Assembly: GCA_030248135.1 (NCBI GenBank)
Contig: JASANC010002298.1
Span: 1 to 64,000, forward strand
Source of the DNA: Theristus sp. LFF4_11
Lineage: Eukaryota > Nematoda > Chromadorea > Monhysterida > Xyalidae
Direction of reading: 5' to 3'
DNA length: 64,000 bases
Below, one piece after another: positions 12,422-24,300 of the stretch (within the stretch, counting starts at the first letter, position 1; the number at the start of each line of letters is the position of its first letter). A program made the translations under genes and the position numbers. A model generated the notes under the pieces. The model did not search any database and was not told the origin of the DNA. It was given only the letters and a program-made list of their open reading frames with translations.

Positions 12422-14722
12422 TCAGTTGATTGCTTTTGCGAGGCCGAGTCGTTTGTTGACTGGATCGTACACGTTGCAGTACTCACGAATGAACACGTCA
12501 CCAAGCACCCACGCCGGGAATCCTTTCGTGTCACCCTCTCGTTCCGTTGGCTCACGTTGTCCATTGGCATCACTCCATTTGCTCATTCGCATGCCCACTC
12601 CTTGCAGCCCAAGTCGGCATGCATGTGCAACGCCAGACTGTTGAACAAATGAACAAATAATTTTCAGACAATGATGAATTGGCCAAGTAAACAAGCGTAC
12701 CGGCACGATGTAGTTGCGTGCGGAGACGTTGAAATATTGCCCATTGACATAGAAGCTCAAGTCGGGCAAATCAGCGTTGCAATCGATCGGGTACTAAACG
12801 CAAACCGTGAATGAAACGGGTCAAACCAAAAACTGAAGCAATCCTTCAAAAAAGTGTTTATGAGGGTCTTGTTTTTGCCCTCTCGAACCAACCAACTGAT
12901 GTTTGTTGTCCCACTGAGCCCCAAAGAGATCGGCAATCTTTTGGACAGAGTGCGTTGGGCCCAGGATGAGCGACGTGCCTGTGTCCGAGATGCCATCGCC
13001 GCCGCCCACTTTGGTGTCACCAATTTTTACCCTAAGCGCCGAGAAGAATAGTTTTTTTTTTAAATTTGCTGCAACATAATTCAAGCAACCAGTTTTGCAC
13101 CGACCATTGTATCATGAACTGATAATACCACGGACTGGAGCTGCCAATCCAGTGCAGCTCTTGCGCGCAGTGCGCTGAGTCGAACGCACCAAAGGTCAGC
13201 TGGCCACCTGGTCGGCCCTCGCTTTCACCGTGGCTGAACGGCAGTTTTGCGGCATTGATATTGAATGTACAGTGGAACTACAGATCATATGCAGTTCGCT
13301 GATTGCCTAGCTGCTTTTGAGTATTCAGCTCACTGATTGGTGTAACCAACTGACTGCAGGCAATCAGCATGAAAGATCCAAACGGCAGCATTCCAATGCA
13401 ACTGTGTTGCACTGCAGATCATGACATGCTCCATGACAGGCTTCCCACCGCACTCACCGGGCCAACCAAACCGTGAAAAACGGGTTCGGCAGCATGTCAG
13501 CAATGTTCATGAACGGCGGTCTAAAGTCGCCGTCATAGATGCCAGCCAGCGCCATGCCGCATACGCCGTCGATTGGCGTGTCCGCAAACACTGGCGCGTA
13601 TGAGCTCACTTGGCCGAACATTTGATGCTCGTAGCACAACTGACCGCTGTCTCCAAACTGAGCATCACGCGACAAGGGATTCAACGTACACTAGCTGGTG
13701 CTACTTCTCACAGCTGACTTTTAATACAAGAAAGCTTTTGAGTTCTTGGAATTTTTTTATTTAAAAACGTTTTGGTGGCACAAAGTTACATTGATTAAGA
13801 GGCCCAGTAAAGTAAGAGACCCATTATGAAAAGCAGTAAAAAATAAGAAACCAGCTGACACAGAACGCGTCTTGGCCATACAGTCCCTCGGCTGAGCCGT
13901 GTCCATAGTGGATGAGAAAATGTGCGCCGTTGTTGCGATAGGTTGAGCTGGCGTTTGCTCTGAATTTGTGCTTCTTTTCTGAAAAATTAAACGCTTGACA
14001 ACAAAGATTCTGAAAGTTGAAGCAATTCAACGAATCAACTGCGTCAACCTTCAAAAAAGCCAAAGACCATTCCAAAATTCATTCCATGCAAAAATCGATG
14101 GCATACAATTTTGAATTGGAATGGATTTTATTAGCATTCATTTCAGCGTGATTCAGCAGAGGGAGCCTCCATTTTATTTTCAGTAAACCTGGCCCGCGTG
14201 TTCAAACAGAGACTGACCGACCACAGAGTGAGCTGTTGCACGCGATGTCGGGCACCCAAAGCACCGAGGAGCCCGTGTCCAGCACTGCCGTGAACGCCTG
14301 TCCTGGTGTGCCAACTTCGATGTCCGCAACGTAAATTAACTGCATACAGTGAGAAGGCAAATGCACCGATAAATACGGTATCAACAAATTGTGTCGCCCC
14401 TTGCACGACTGCCGACCATTACTTGCTGACCATTACTTGCTGACCATTACTTGCTGACCCCTTTTCTCAGCAATGAAATATACATTTGTACCTGCAGCTG
14501 TTGCAACATCTTAGTTCACAAACTCACATCATCATAATCAGTTTCCTGCTCGGTGATTTCAGCATGTTTTTGATTGTTGTCCATCAACGACGACTTTCGA
14601 TGGTGTACAGAAACTGAACGCAAGGGCGCTGAGAATGCCTGAACTGTGTCTCCATCTTTGGCAGCAGCCGAAAAACAATGATCGCAAAGGATGACGCCCA
14701 ATAACACCAAACAAAGCTTCAT
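12422..14722 (-). CDS. Pepsin-like aspartic protease (family A1), complete
   Basis: Eight exons on the minus strand give about 413 residues: 14722-14528, 14339-14222, about 13978-13860, 13690-13458, 13233-13105, 13031-12893, 12793-12701 and 12637-12422. All junctions are phase-consistent. The N-terminus is a signal peptide (MKLCLVLLGVILC) with a short propeptide. The two catalytic motifs are DTGSSVLW (exon 2) and DTGTSLI (exon 6). The flap region IHYGHGSAEG, GRPGGQLTFGAFD, and the C-terminal WVLGDVFIREYCNVYD are all standard A1 features. The protein is expected to be secreted or lysosomal and to cleave peptide bonds at acidic pH. Length is normal for the family. I see no break; the exon 3/4 border (DAFC|CTLN) is the least certain. 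Confidence 0.92.
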
Positions 14723-17700
14723 TTTTAATTTTTTGACAGGTTTACTGAAGTAAATTTTTAAAACCCATTTGAAACCCAGCCTTCTGCGTTTGTGGAAATA
14801 CCACAGATGTTTTGTTTCACGTTCCGGCGTGTCTCTCTAATAGTTTGTTTGTTTTTCGATTTCTGTTTGTTCCCGCACTTTTACTTGTCTTGAACATTGT
14901 ATAACTGAAAATGACACTGATGCAAATTCTTAAATCATTGCTCTTCTTTTCTCATTTGGGACTTCCAGCGAGTAGGTCGAAGTAATTGAATTCTTTCTCA
15001 TGAAGACTGCAGATGGCAAAGTTATTGCTCTTGACAAAGTGGCAAACATGCAATGGACATTGAAAGTAGAACGTTTTATTCCGTTCAATTACAGTTTTAC
15101 TACTAGATATTTTACAATAATTAATAGTACATGTAATTACAGACCAACCGCAGATTGCGTCCAAAACTGAAAACTGTCCATTTTCACACAACCAACTTCA
15201 ATAATCAACAACACCGTCAGGCGTCAGCCGCGCAGCCACTGCAAGCCGTCAACATGGCATCGTTTTAGTGTCAGAATTCAGCGATACATGTAATTATTTA
15301 TGGCACAAAACCACTCGCTGAAGGGTGACGGAGACAGTGCAGAGAAACTATGAAACTCAGTTTCAAAATGACTTTTTTGTGCAACACTTTTCGTTTTTAA
15401 TCATCGTGAATTGCGCACTCACTGCAGTCACGCATCACATGGAACTCCCACAGGAGTGACTATTTTCCTTTTTGAATTTTGCATATGCCGGAACTTGAAT
15501 GTTTATCATTATTCTCTTTTCATTCCAACCGGAAACAGGTCATGGCTTATCATCACCATCATGGGCACTACAACTAATGTACACCAACACTTCAAATGTT
15601 TACGGTTAGGTAGGATCAGTTCAGTTTTACCAGGCTGCCGAAACTAAGGATTGTACAACCTGTGATATAAAAACGTTTAAAAACTTTAAAACTTGAGATA
15701 ATTTTTGAAAACGATTTTTAGGTTTGAAATGCCAGTGATTTTGCTTACGATAAGCATACATCAACCTGAGCTGAAATTACTGCTTATTACAGCATATTTG
15801 GGCATACTCGTGCACAAGCGCATCATTCTTTCATTGGGCTGCATATTTGCTTACATTTTACCTCTATGTTCCGAACCACGACCACAAACCACCAACCACA
15901 AACCTCTAGGTTATCCACAAACCGTGCTTTTAATGCGCAGCTCTGCCAGCTGACCGTTGTAAAAGTAAACACAGCCCCGTCACAATGGCTCAAAGCTAAT
16001 GTCAGACTGGCACGCTGGCACAAACGTGAATGCAAACACGCGCAGCTTATTTTAGTTGCCAGTGTTCTTCCATTCTAATAAACTCGAACTTCCACACGCT
16101 GGTCACGTCTGATTTTAGAGCAAAATCCAGAATGTAAACCAGTTTTAGAATCAACTTTTTCTGCAAATTTCTATTACGTTTTTTATGGTTATCTTTGTCG
16201 CACGTGGCTTCAAATGATCAAAAAGCGTAGTTTTTTACCGGCTTTAAAAACGCTCACAGCAATGCTAACTACCTATATTCTTTTGTTTCGCACAAAAGAT
16301 TTCACTTTACGTTTGTATCATTATTTTACTGACACCAGCTGTTGACCCAGGCATGATGGAACACGCATACTCACGCATTTTCGCGGTTTATTTCAGTTTT
16401 GCGACTTGACGGTGTTATCTTGCACACCAAAAAACAGTTTTGGACGTCATGGTGAAAACTGTTTTTGCGCTGCGGACTCTTTGTGTCTCGACGGCCAAGA
16501 AGAGTTTTTCGGCAATAATCAATAACGAAACATTGAACTTATATTACTCGTCTATTTTCGTTTCGTCTTCTTTCCGATTGCACATGTTTCTTGTTGCAAA
16601 CAGAAAGCACGACGACCACAGCGACCGCGGTCTGTTTTTCTGCAGCGATCCATTTTATTTTTATCCTCTGCAAGTTTGTCCGTCAGATTGCAAGCTATAT
16701 TTTGAGCGACGCTTTTTTCTTGCGTTGTCCCGGCAGCGTCTTCAATTGCACGTCACAAGCATACCACGAGGTTTTCGTTTCCCACCCCCGTTTTTGTTGC
16801 CGCGTGTGTTTCCGTTTCAGTATCTTATATTTCTGTGCACTTCTGTTTTGCTTTGCACCTTGAAACCTCATCATTTTGGAAAATAGCAATTACCTTTAAA
16901 CGATTTGTTCACCGTGGGATTTTGCCTAACAAATATGATGCTTTATAGATGTGGGTATGTGCACAGAAATTTAGTTTGGTTTTGGTTCAAAATGTGCTTT
17001 GTTTGATCCGATATGACCAACATTCTAATTTGTTGCACGAATTCGCTAGGTTCTGTCACCGAAGTCTGAAATCAGCAATCAGCATGCCCTGTAACACCGG
17101 GTAAAAAGAATAATGCATGAATGTATCACAGTTGCACTGCATGTTTTTGCTTTCATTCTGTCAGAAAATGAAACTTCGATTGCTACCGTCAACATGCAGC
17201 CAGGCCGCAGGCGACATGCGCACATTTTTAGCGGCACAAAATTGCCAGAATTATGCAAGCAGACTTCAGAACGTAAGCACAGTGCATGTGACTTTTTTTA
17301 ACATGGTAACAGAACAGTATGTTGATAAATGAAAGACCCTTTGAATTCAATTTATTTTCTGTATTGAGAACATGTCAAAAAACAATCCTTGCCTAAAAAA
17401 GCGTATTGCTGCTTTTTAGGGCGTATTGGGCGCAAGGCTTTTTGAGAAAGTCATCGGGGATCGCGCAAAAGACATGCGCAAGTTTTTTTTAAAGATATGC
17501 GTTCGGAGACAGCTGACGTACAGAAAATGCGTTTTCCAAATAAGCGATTGCTTATACAGAAAAAAAGTTTGCTCGCTTTACGCTAATCTGTCTCAATGAA
17601 AATGAAACTCAGTGCGGTTCTTGCTTCCATGCAATGTACTAACAACTTTGTTTATGATGATTAGAACTTTTTTGAATAAAAACGTTCTGAAATTTTCAGG

Positions 17701-18265
17701 TTTATTTCAGTTTATTCCCATTGGACAACATCAACAGTGCATATTGAAAATGAGCAAAGAAAAATTGACCAGCACGAATCAGCAACAGACATCTGGTCAG
17801 TGTGTGTAGGCGACTAGCAAGAAATCATGCTGTTGTGTTGCAAGCCTGCAGTTATTTTCCCATGATTTGTAGATGGTGATGGTACTTCTACTTTGCTTGC
17901 TGATTGAAACACGGAAGCTGCCACTTACAAGCGCTTTGAGCAATAAAAAAGCCATTATACGCGCGAAAACAGGAAAATACCACCACAAGAAATCAAGCGT
18001 TTCGATTGGCGTTAAAAACGCCAGCAGATGTGGTTTCACTAGTTAAAACGTCAGACAAACAGCAGACTTTCTAAAGTTAGCACTCAAGTGGCTGTTTGTA
18101 AAGAAAAGAGCACAGCACTGAGCTGAAATAAAGCTCTTTTGGTCACTCACCACACGTTTGACGGTTGCTTTATGACTAAACATTTGTTTGTGTTTGTCTA
18201 GCGTTTAAAGAATTGAAAGCACAAGCCGGCGTTAACTAACGCGGTGTGTTGCCAGGCCAGCTGGA
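14723..18265. other. Long intergenic stretch without supported gene
   Basis: About 3.5 kb of AT-rich DNA upstream of the protease gene. Open stretches at 15411-15647 and 16440-16886 lack splice context, recognisable domains or convincing codon bias. The part at 16591-16863 is hydrophobic and open in two frames, so an exon there cannot be fully excluded. No RNA gene is recognised. Confidence 0.5.
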
Positions 18266-19618
18266 GTGTTTTCAACGCCAGGCTGTTTGCAGTGCGTCCA
18301 AGTTGCAGGCAGCATCGGGGTCACCGACGACTTCCGTGAGCGCGCCTCGTCGCTCCCGTCTGGCGGCCGCAAACTGAAACAGGCGAACGCGAACAATGAT
18401 CGCGATGCTTCCAGCAAACCGTCGATGTCGCCGAACATTGATCAACAGCGATACACCGAATTTCTTGCTAATGAGCGCCTGAAAATCGCCGAAAGCAGCG
18501 GGCGCCGCGACCTGCTGATCATGCCGCCTACGTCCACGAGACATTCAGTCGCAGACCTCAGTGAAACGGACAGGGGGTGAGCGAGACTGCTGTGTTGCAC
18601 AGAGAGGCACGCAGCATTGCAAACTTCTTTGTGACCTCGAGTAGAACTCACGACCACGATATGGTGCACCAGCGCTTGTCCACCGAGGCCTTTCTTCAGC
18701 CGTCATCTTTTTTCGGTTATCTACATTCTTTGTGATAGCCAATTGGCTCCAGATATGTTAAAACATGACTCATTTTGTTACCATTTTGTGAATAAGGCTG
18801 CATAACTAAAAAACGAAACGAAAGGCAAACTTTTTGCTGCAGCCGCCTGAGCCCGACCAGAGATTTGTTGCAAAGCAAGTGCACATGTTCCATTTGGCGG
18901 TTAGCAGTCAACAGTGGACACGAGCACGTGGATCAGAAAGGTAGAGACGTTTGCAAGCTCGTTTTACTTTTCAAACTTGGCACATATACGAGCAGGCATC
19001 TAGTCTGCAACAGCATTGAATCACACCCCACAAATCTCCACACAAATCACCATATACCAATGGTCTACTAAGTTTCGTTGCTACAAACGAGGACAGCAGA
19101 TGCTGTTGTGCCAATGGCCCAAGCATCCATTGAACTTCGCACCGATAACATTCTACAGTCGAACTCTAAATTGTAGGGAATCAGCGTAGTCGTTGGTGAT
19201 CACGTGATATGCATGCTTTCGGTGCAGAATTTGCTGTGTGGGGCGGGCTGGTTTGCACAGAATGCATCACCAAACAATCAGCTGATCCCTATTTAGAGTT
19301 TGAATGTATAGCCCAAGACAGATGCTTTTGTGTAAGTAACGACTTTACAGAAGAGCAAGTAATGACAGTTGCAAGCCAACTAACCGCCATGACTTCGCTG
19401 CAGACGGCGACCACCACGTTCGTTGTCTGCAGTCACGCCGGCACAGTCCCCGCTCCCTGTCACGGCAGTCCCCGTCTCGTAGTCCCGGGCACCATTCGTC
19501 ATCGACGAAACGTCGCGGCCAGAACGTGATCAAGGCACACCAGGGTGGTTTGCTGCATATGCTGCTTGGTGATCAGAAGCGCAGCAGCAAGGAGGAGCAT
19601 CTCAATACAAATCTGTAG
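18266..19618 (+). CDS. Small predicted gene with Arg/Ser-rich C-terminus
   Basis: A GC-rich exon (acceptor near 18256 or 18290, donor gtgagc at 18577) encodes a polar text including NIDQQRYTEFLANERLKIAE and ends in ETDRG. Joining it to an acceptor at 19351 (ctttacag) keeps frame (phase 2) and gives a tail rich in SR and RS pairs (SRRHSPRSLSRQSPSRSPGH) followed by GGLLHMLLGDQKRSSKEEH and a stop at 19616-19618. Base composition contrasts sharply with the surrounding AT-rich DNA, as in the other genes here. SR-rich tails are common in splicing-related nuclear proteins, but no RRM or other domain is visible, so no function is assigned. Upstream exons are probably missing from this model. Confidence 0.45.
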
Positions 19619-20194
19619 CGAAAACATATGACGGCATTTTTATCCGAAAAGTTGCCAATTAACGTGATAATATTTGAAACGGGACTCAGGTGAAACCCGA
19701 AATCAACATATTTGGAGATTGTTGTTCTTATTTACCCTAAAGTCTTGCATATAAGGTCTCCTTATATATCATAAATTTGAAAATCAAAAATTTCTGAAAA
19801 AAAGTAGAATTTTGTGTGACAATATTATAAGTGGGAGGAGGTTTTATAAAGCAAAGATTAGGGATTCCCGGGCCTTATAAACGGGGTGGGATTTCGACAA
19901 AGGCAAGATTTTGGTCTTTTTGGTTTCCTGCCGCGTGACACTTCGCCCACTTTTGGGTGGGAGTCTTGTAAGTGGGAGGAACCTTGTATGCAAGACTACA
20001 CGGTATTTTTGTCTTTTATTCATATCCGTGCATATTTCACAAATCCACAATGCGTGCTCGCCCATATGCAGTCTACTGAGTGTGACGGTGTATATTTTCA
20101 AATTTATTAGTAGCCTGCAGCGCATGTTAGACGTGCTGCAAAACAGTATGAAAACATTTCCGTGATTTGAATAAAAAATGCTCCTAAGTATGTA
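19619..20194. other. Intergenic spacer
   Basis: Mostly AT-rich. Two copies of a short GTGGGAGGA motif occur near 19832 and 19972, associated with TTTATAAAG and CCTTGTATGC. No coding signal is visible. Confidence 0.4.
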
Positions 20195-21322
20195 CAGGGT
20201 AAGCCCAAAAAGGTTCCAACGTTCAAAATGGTCCCACTGGCTTATGCTGAGACCTTATGACTTAAAATTTGAAACACTGTTAGAACATGTCGGGAAGTTT
20301 TTACTGATCTAAATTTTTATTGGTTTGCACGCTTGAGTTCATTTTTTCAGTGCAATTTGCAAAAATAGCACTTTTTGACACGAAAACAAAATTGATAGTG
20401 GAACTGCCTTTTCACTACTGCAGAAAACAATCAGTCTGCTATTGTGGAAAAATGAGAGTGGCAAATTGTGTACAATTTGCTTTTGAAAAAATAAATTCGC
20501 ATCTGTTCTCAGCAGAACAGCTCACGCACACTCGAAGTGAAACAGTAGAGTTATCAAAGACTGCTCAAATGCAATTCGGTGTTCGTCATGTCATTTTCAA
20601 GCTACCATGTGCGTATTGCTTTTTTCATTTTTTTATGTTGTGAACACTGTGTTGTCACCAATGTTCATCATTTATTGGTGCCGTATTACCTCCAATAAAT
20701 CCCCATGGGGGATTAACACGTCAGCGACTTATAGTGGGAGGGGTTTACTTACAAACAAATTCTAGGGGTCGGGGTTTGTTGAAAAAAAGCAAAAATACCT
20801 TGCATGGCAGGCAAGAAAGTCGCAGAAACTTGTACTTTTCACAGAGATTTCCTTTTGTAACACCCTTTTGTAATGAAATTACTATTAACTCATCCCTTTG
20901 GGGCCTTTGGTAGCACAATTTCACCAATGTCACTGCATTCAGCCACTGAATTCGCTGGGTATGTGTTTCAAACAGGTTCCAATTAACCCCCATGGGGGAT
21001 TATTTGTGGGGGGGGGATTATTCGGAAACTTGTCGGGGGGGGGGGGGTGGGGGTTTATTGGTGGGGGGGGATTAATGGTGGGGGAGTTTAATGGGGGTAA
21101 TACGGTATTTGTCACAGCTGTTTGCATTTCGCAACATTTATCGATTTTTCATGTTTCAAGATATTTTGCTATAATGGGTGATTGGAGCAACATATATTCT
21201 GAAGAAAAATTTCTCAGTTAAACGACCCAAAGTGTTTGAATTTTCTTCAATTTTTCAGCTTGAAACATTTCAGCAAAAGCTAATGAGACTATTTTGAAAG
21301 TGGAACCTTTTTGCTCAGCCTG
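20195..21322. mobile_element. Tc1/mariner-type TIR element with a nested insertion
   Basis: The left end CAGGGTAAGCCCAAAAAGG is mirrored at the right end (CAGGCTGAGCAAAAAGG on the other strand) and the match continues through GTTCCA and TTCAAAAT. Both ends are flanked by TA. No transposase is seen. A second G-rich element (20681-21105) sits inside it, so the host element is the older insertion. It lies just beyond the 3' end of a bestrophin gene. Confidence 0.7.
20681..21105. mobile_element. G-tract MITE with CCGTATTACC ends, copy 1
   Basis: Ends are CCGTATTACCTCC and its inverse GGGGGTAATACGG. The interior has long G runs (up to 12) alternating with TTTATT or ATTA, and a conserved core including CCTTTGGTAGCACAATTTCA. 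Copies 2 and 3 lie at 28608-29076 and 52989-53455. The left flank here is TG rather than TA. Confidence 0.75.
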
Positions 21323-21361
21323 TATTTAAAATGTTTTGTCAAATTCTGTGTGAAATCAAGT

Positions 21362-24300
21362 TCATACATCTTCCAAATGTTTATCGTTTGCTTTGTTCCC
21401 GTGAGCGTGACCGCGTGTTTCATCGTTGTCACCACCACCAGAAGCCTCGTCATTCTGAGCGTCATCCTGTTCTAACTGCTCTAGTTCTTCCAGCGCATTT
21501 GACAGCTGACGGGAAAACATTTTTTGTCACACGTATGTATTATTTTCGTAACTTCGTTTTCATCGATATTATGAAAAAGTAGCTTGTCAAGTATACCAGC
21601 AAATGTTTCATGAGTGTCATACGATCGTCGACCACGCGATCGTTCGTGTTGATGGAGCGTAATTTCTTATCGGGGATGTTCACCACTGCAAAACAAACCT
21701 CCAAGAACGTGTATTCATTTAAACTTGAGTGTTCCATTGTTTTTGCTTGTCTACCGGGCTGTATGTCCGGTCGTGTGAGCGCCTGCTCCGTGTACGCAAA
21801 CACTGGATCGCCCTGTTGCCAGAATTTATCTTTGGTCACCGTCGGCAATTGCCGTGCGAGCTGGTCAACCCACAAAAACCCGACGTGCGTATGGCGGTCG
21901 AGAAGGTACTGCACGGTGAAAACAGGTCTAACTACACTGTATTAAAAATCGTCTTTAACCACGACAACGCTGTCAATCAAGCTGCTCGTTTGTGATATTT
22001 TCATTTTCATAAAAGCAATTTGTTTTGTTCGCAGTTCGTTTTTTTGTGAACGTGTGTTCAAATGTTCATTGAATGTTAAAAAGGACAAAGCTAGAAGAAA
22101 ACTCACGTTGAACTCAAAGTCATCGTCGTCATCGCCAAATGGTCGAATCAGATCATCGCCCACGTGCAACCAGCCAACGTAGAAGAAAAACTGATCAGAA
22201 CTTTGTGCACTCAAAAACATGGCGATGAGACACCGTTCCAGCGCTGTTTTCATTTTTTAATGGATCATCTGATTATCAACCAGGTGTTACAGGTAAGTTT
22301 CTCATCACACCCTTCTATGAACATCAGCTGTATGATCCATTGGTCAATTTTAGACATGGAAAGCAGCTTTGGAACCGGGGTTTTATTCAAATTATTATTA
22401 TTATTATATATTATAATTCGAAACCACATGAACAGTAACCTGCAAAATGGTGAACACCGGCACATAGTGGTCAATTTCAAAGCCGCTGATTTTTTGGTTT
22501 GCATCGAGCAGTTGTCGACCGATCAAACAGATGGAAAAATAACCATAGGTAGCGATTGTCGCCACCTGGGTGTACGGCATTGGCATTGACAGCCAATCGA
22601 AGTTGCGCAGTTTCTGACAACACCTGGAATTTTGAAAAACAAAAAATTTTTAAAAGGGGGATTTGTTAAAAATCGTTATTTTAAACACTGGAGAAGTGTC
22701 AACAAATTTGTTGATCAACCAGTGGTTGCGTTTTCAGAACAATTTTGTTGGGGTATTTTTTACTGAACAGACTACAGAGTTACGCACAGCTGGGTTGCGC
22801 TAAGCTTCACCTGGCGGTAAAAAAAAATTCATCAAAAAGTAGCCTAATCGTTGTGGTACAACAACAGTCTCTCAACAGTCAATGTTGACTCAAAACATGC
22901 AACAAAAAATTAATGGATGAATCAATCATCAAGACGTGTCACTACTCAAACACGTATATTTTTGTAATTGAACAAACTTTCCTTCCAACAATAAAGACAG
23001 ACCAGACAACGCACAAACAAAATAATACGCAACGAGTAGGTAACCACAGATGATGTAAAGATCTAAGATGTAATGATGTAAGACAATACAACACGAAGCA
23101 ACAATGCAACTTAAAACCGCATCCACAATAATAATCTAAATCTTTTCAACAATTCAAACGTTGAACAATTGCGATGCTTTCGAGAGCGCGATCAGCCCAA
23201 CGAAAGCACCGTTGCTCACTGCTCCTGCTGCAACTGCTGCGACTGCGGACACACGTGCGCCTCCAGAGGCACGTCATCGGCGAACTTCATCGCGATCGCC
23301 TTGCGCGAGCCGGCGTGCGAGAGTCGCGGATCGAGCGAGACGGCCGAGAGGCGTTTCGCGTTGCCGCTGCTGACGCGTCGGTAGCGGCGACGCAACGAAG
23401 CGCCCAACTCGCAGCGGCGTCGCTCGTTCGGCCGCACGGCGGCACTCGCCCGGCATTCGTGGTCGTCGTTCGAGTCGCTCAGCTCCTCGGTGTGTCGCTT
23501 GCGGCCGCTTCGTGCAGCGTCGCACCACTGGCAACTGAGTCTTGGCGCCTGTGACGTGGTGCGTCTGCGCAACAACAACAGCTGCTGGTGCTGCTGCTGC
23601 TGCTGCTGGTGCGCGCGACAGGCGGAGCCGCGCGGACGCATGAACAACGTCGCGGCCGCCTCCGCGTGCTGCTGGTAGTGCGCGCTCAGACTCGTCGGTG
23701 AGCTCGCCTCGAACGAGACGCGCACGCTCGACGAGAGGCGTGGCGTCGTGCGGCCGGGCTGCTTCTGTGTCACAAACGCGCACAATGCACAAGCATCTGG
23801 TGTTAAAGCTTGTCGCACCAGTTGGAATGGATGCCTTTTTGAGTAACGTACCGGCTCAAAACGAGTCGAGTGACACAGGTTCTTAGCGAGCTCTTGAAGG
23901 CAGTTTTACACAAAGAAACAGAGGAGCATGCACGAGTGCGTACCATGAGCGTCGCAGCGCCGTCCGTGTGCACCTCCGCCCTCTTGCGGTGCACCTCAAA
24001 TTGCGCCTGCGACCGACGCCGCTGCATTTGTGACAGCCAAAAGAGACACAACGGATTGGCGACCACGGTGATCATCGCGATCAGATGGGTCACAATCCAG
24101 AGCAGCGTGTTGTTCACGACACTTGCTGGCAGCATGTCTGCACACAGCACAACCACACTGCACTTTGAATCCATCAGCAAAGGTTAAATAGCTGCCTGCA
24201 TGTGAAGCGCTCACTGAGATCAATCATGACATTGAAGACACACAGCGGTGTCCATCCGACAGCGAACGTGAGCGTCGTGCCGAGCAGCAGGCCCACGGTG

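Noticed and set aside
16440..16886. 148-codon open frame on the plus strand
   Set aside because: No domain, open in overlapping frames, no matching splice partners; hydrophobic text is expected from T-rich DNA.
20939..21127. Proline-rich ORF on the minus strand (and similar at 52963-53199), and glycine-rich ORFs on the plus strand
   Set aside because: These read through G/C runs of the G-tract MITE; all copies give the same low-complexity text.
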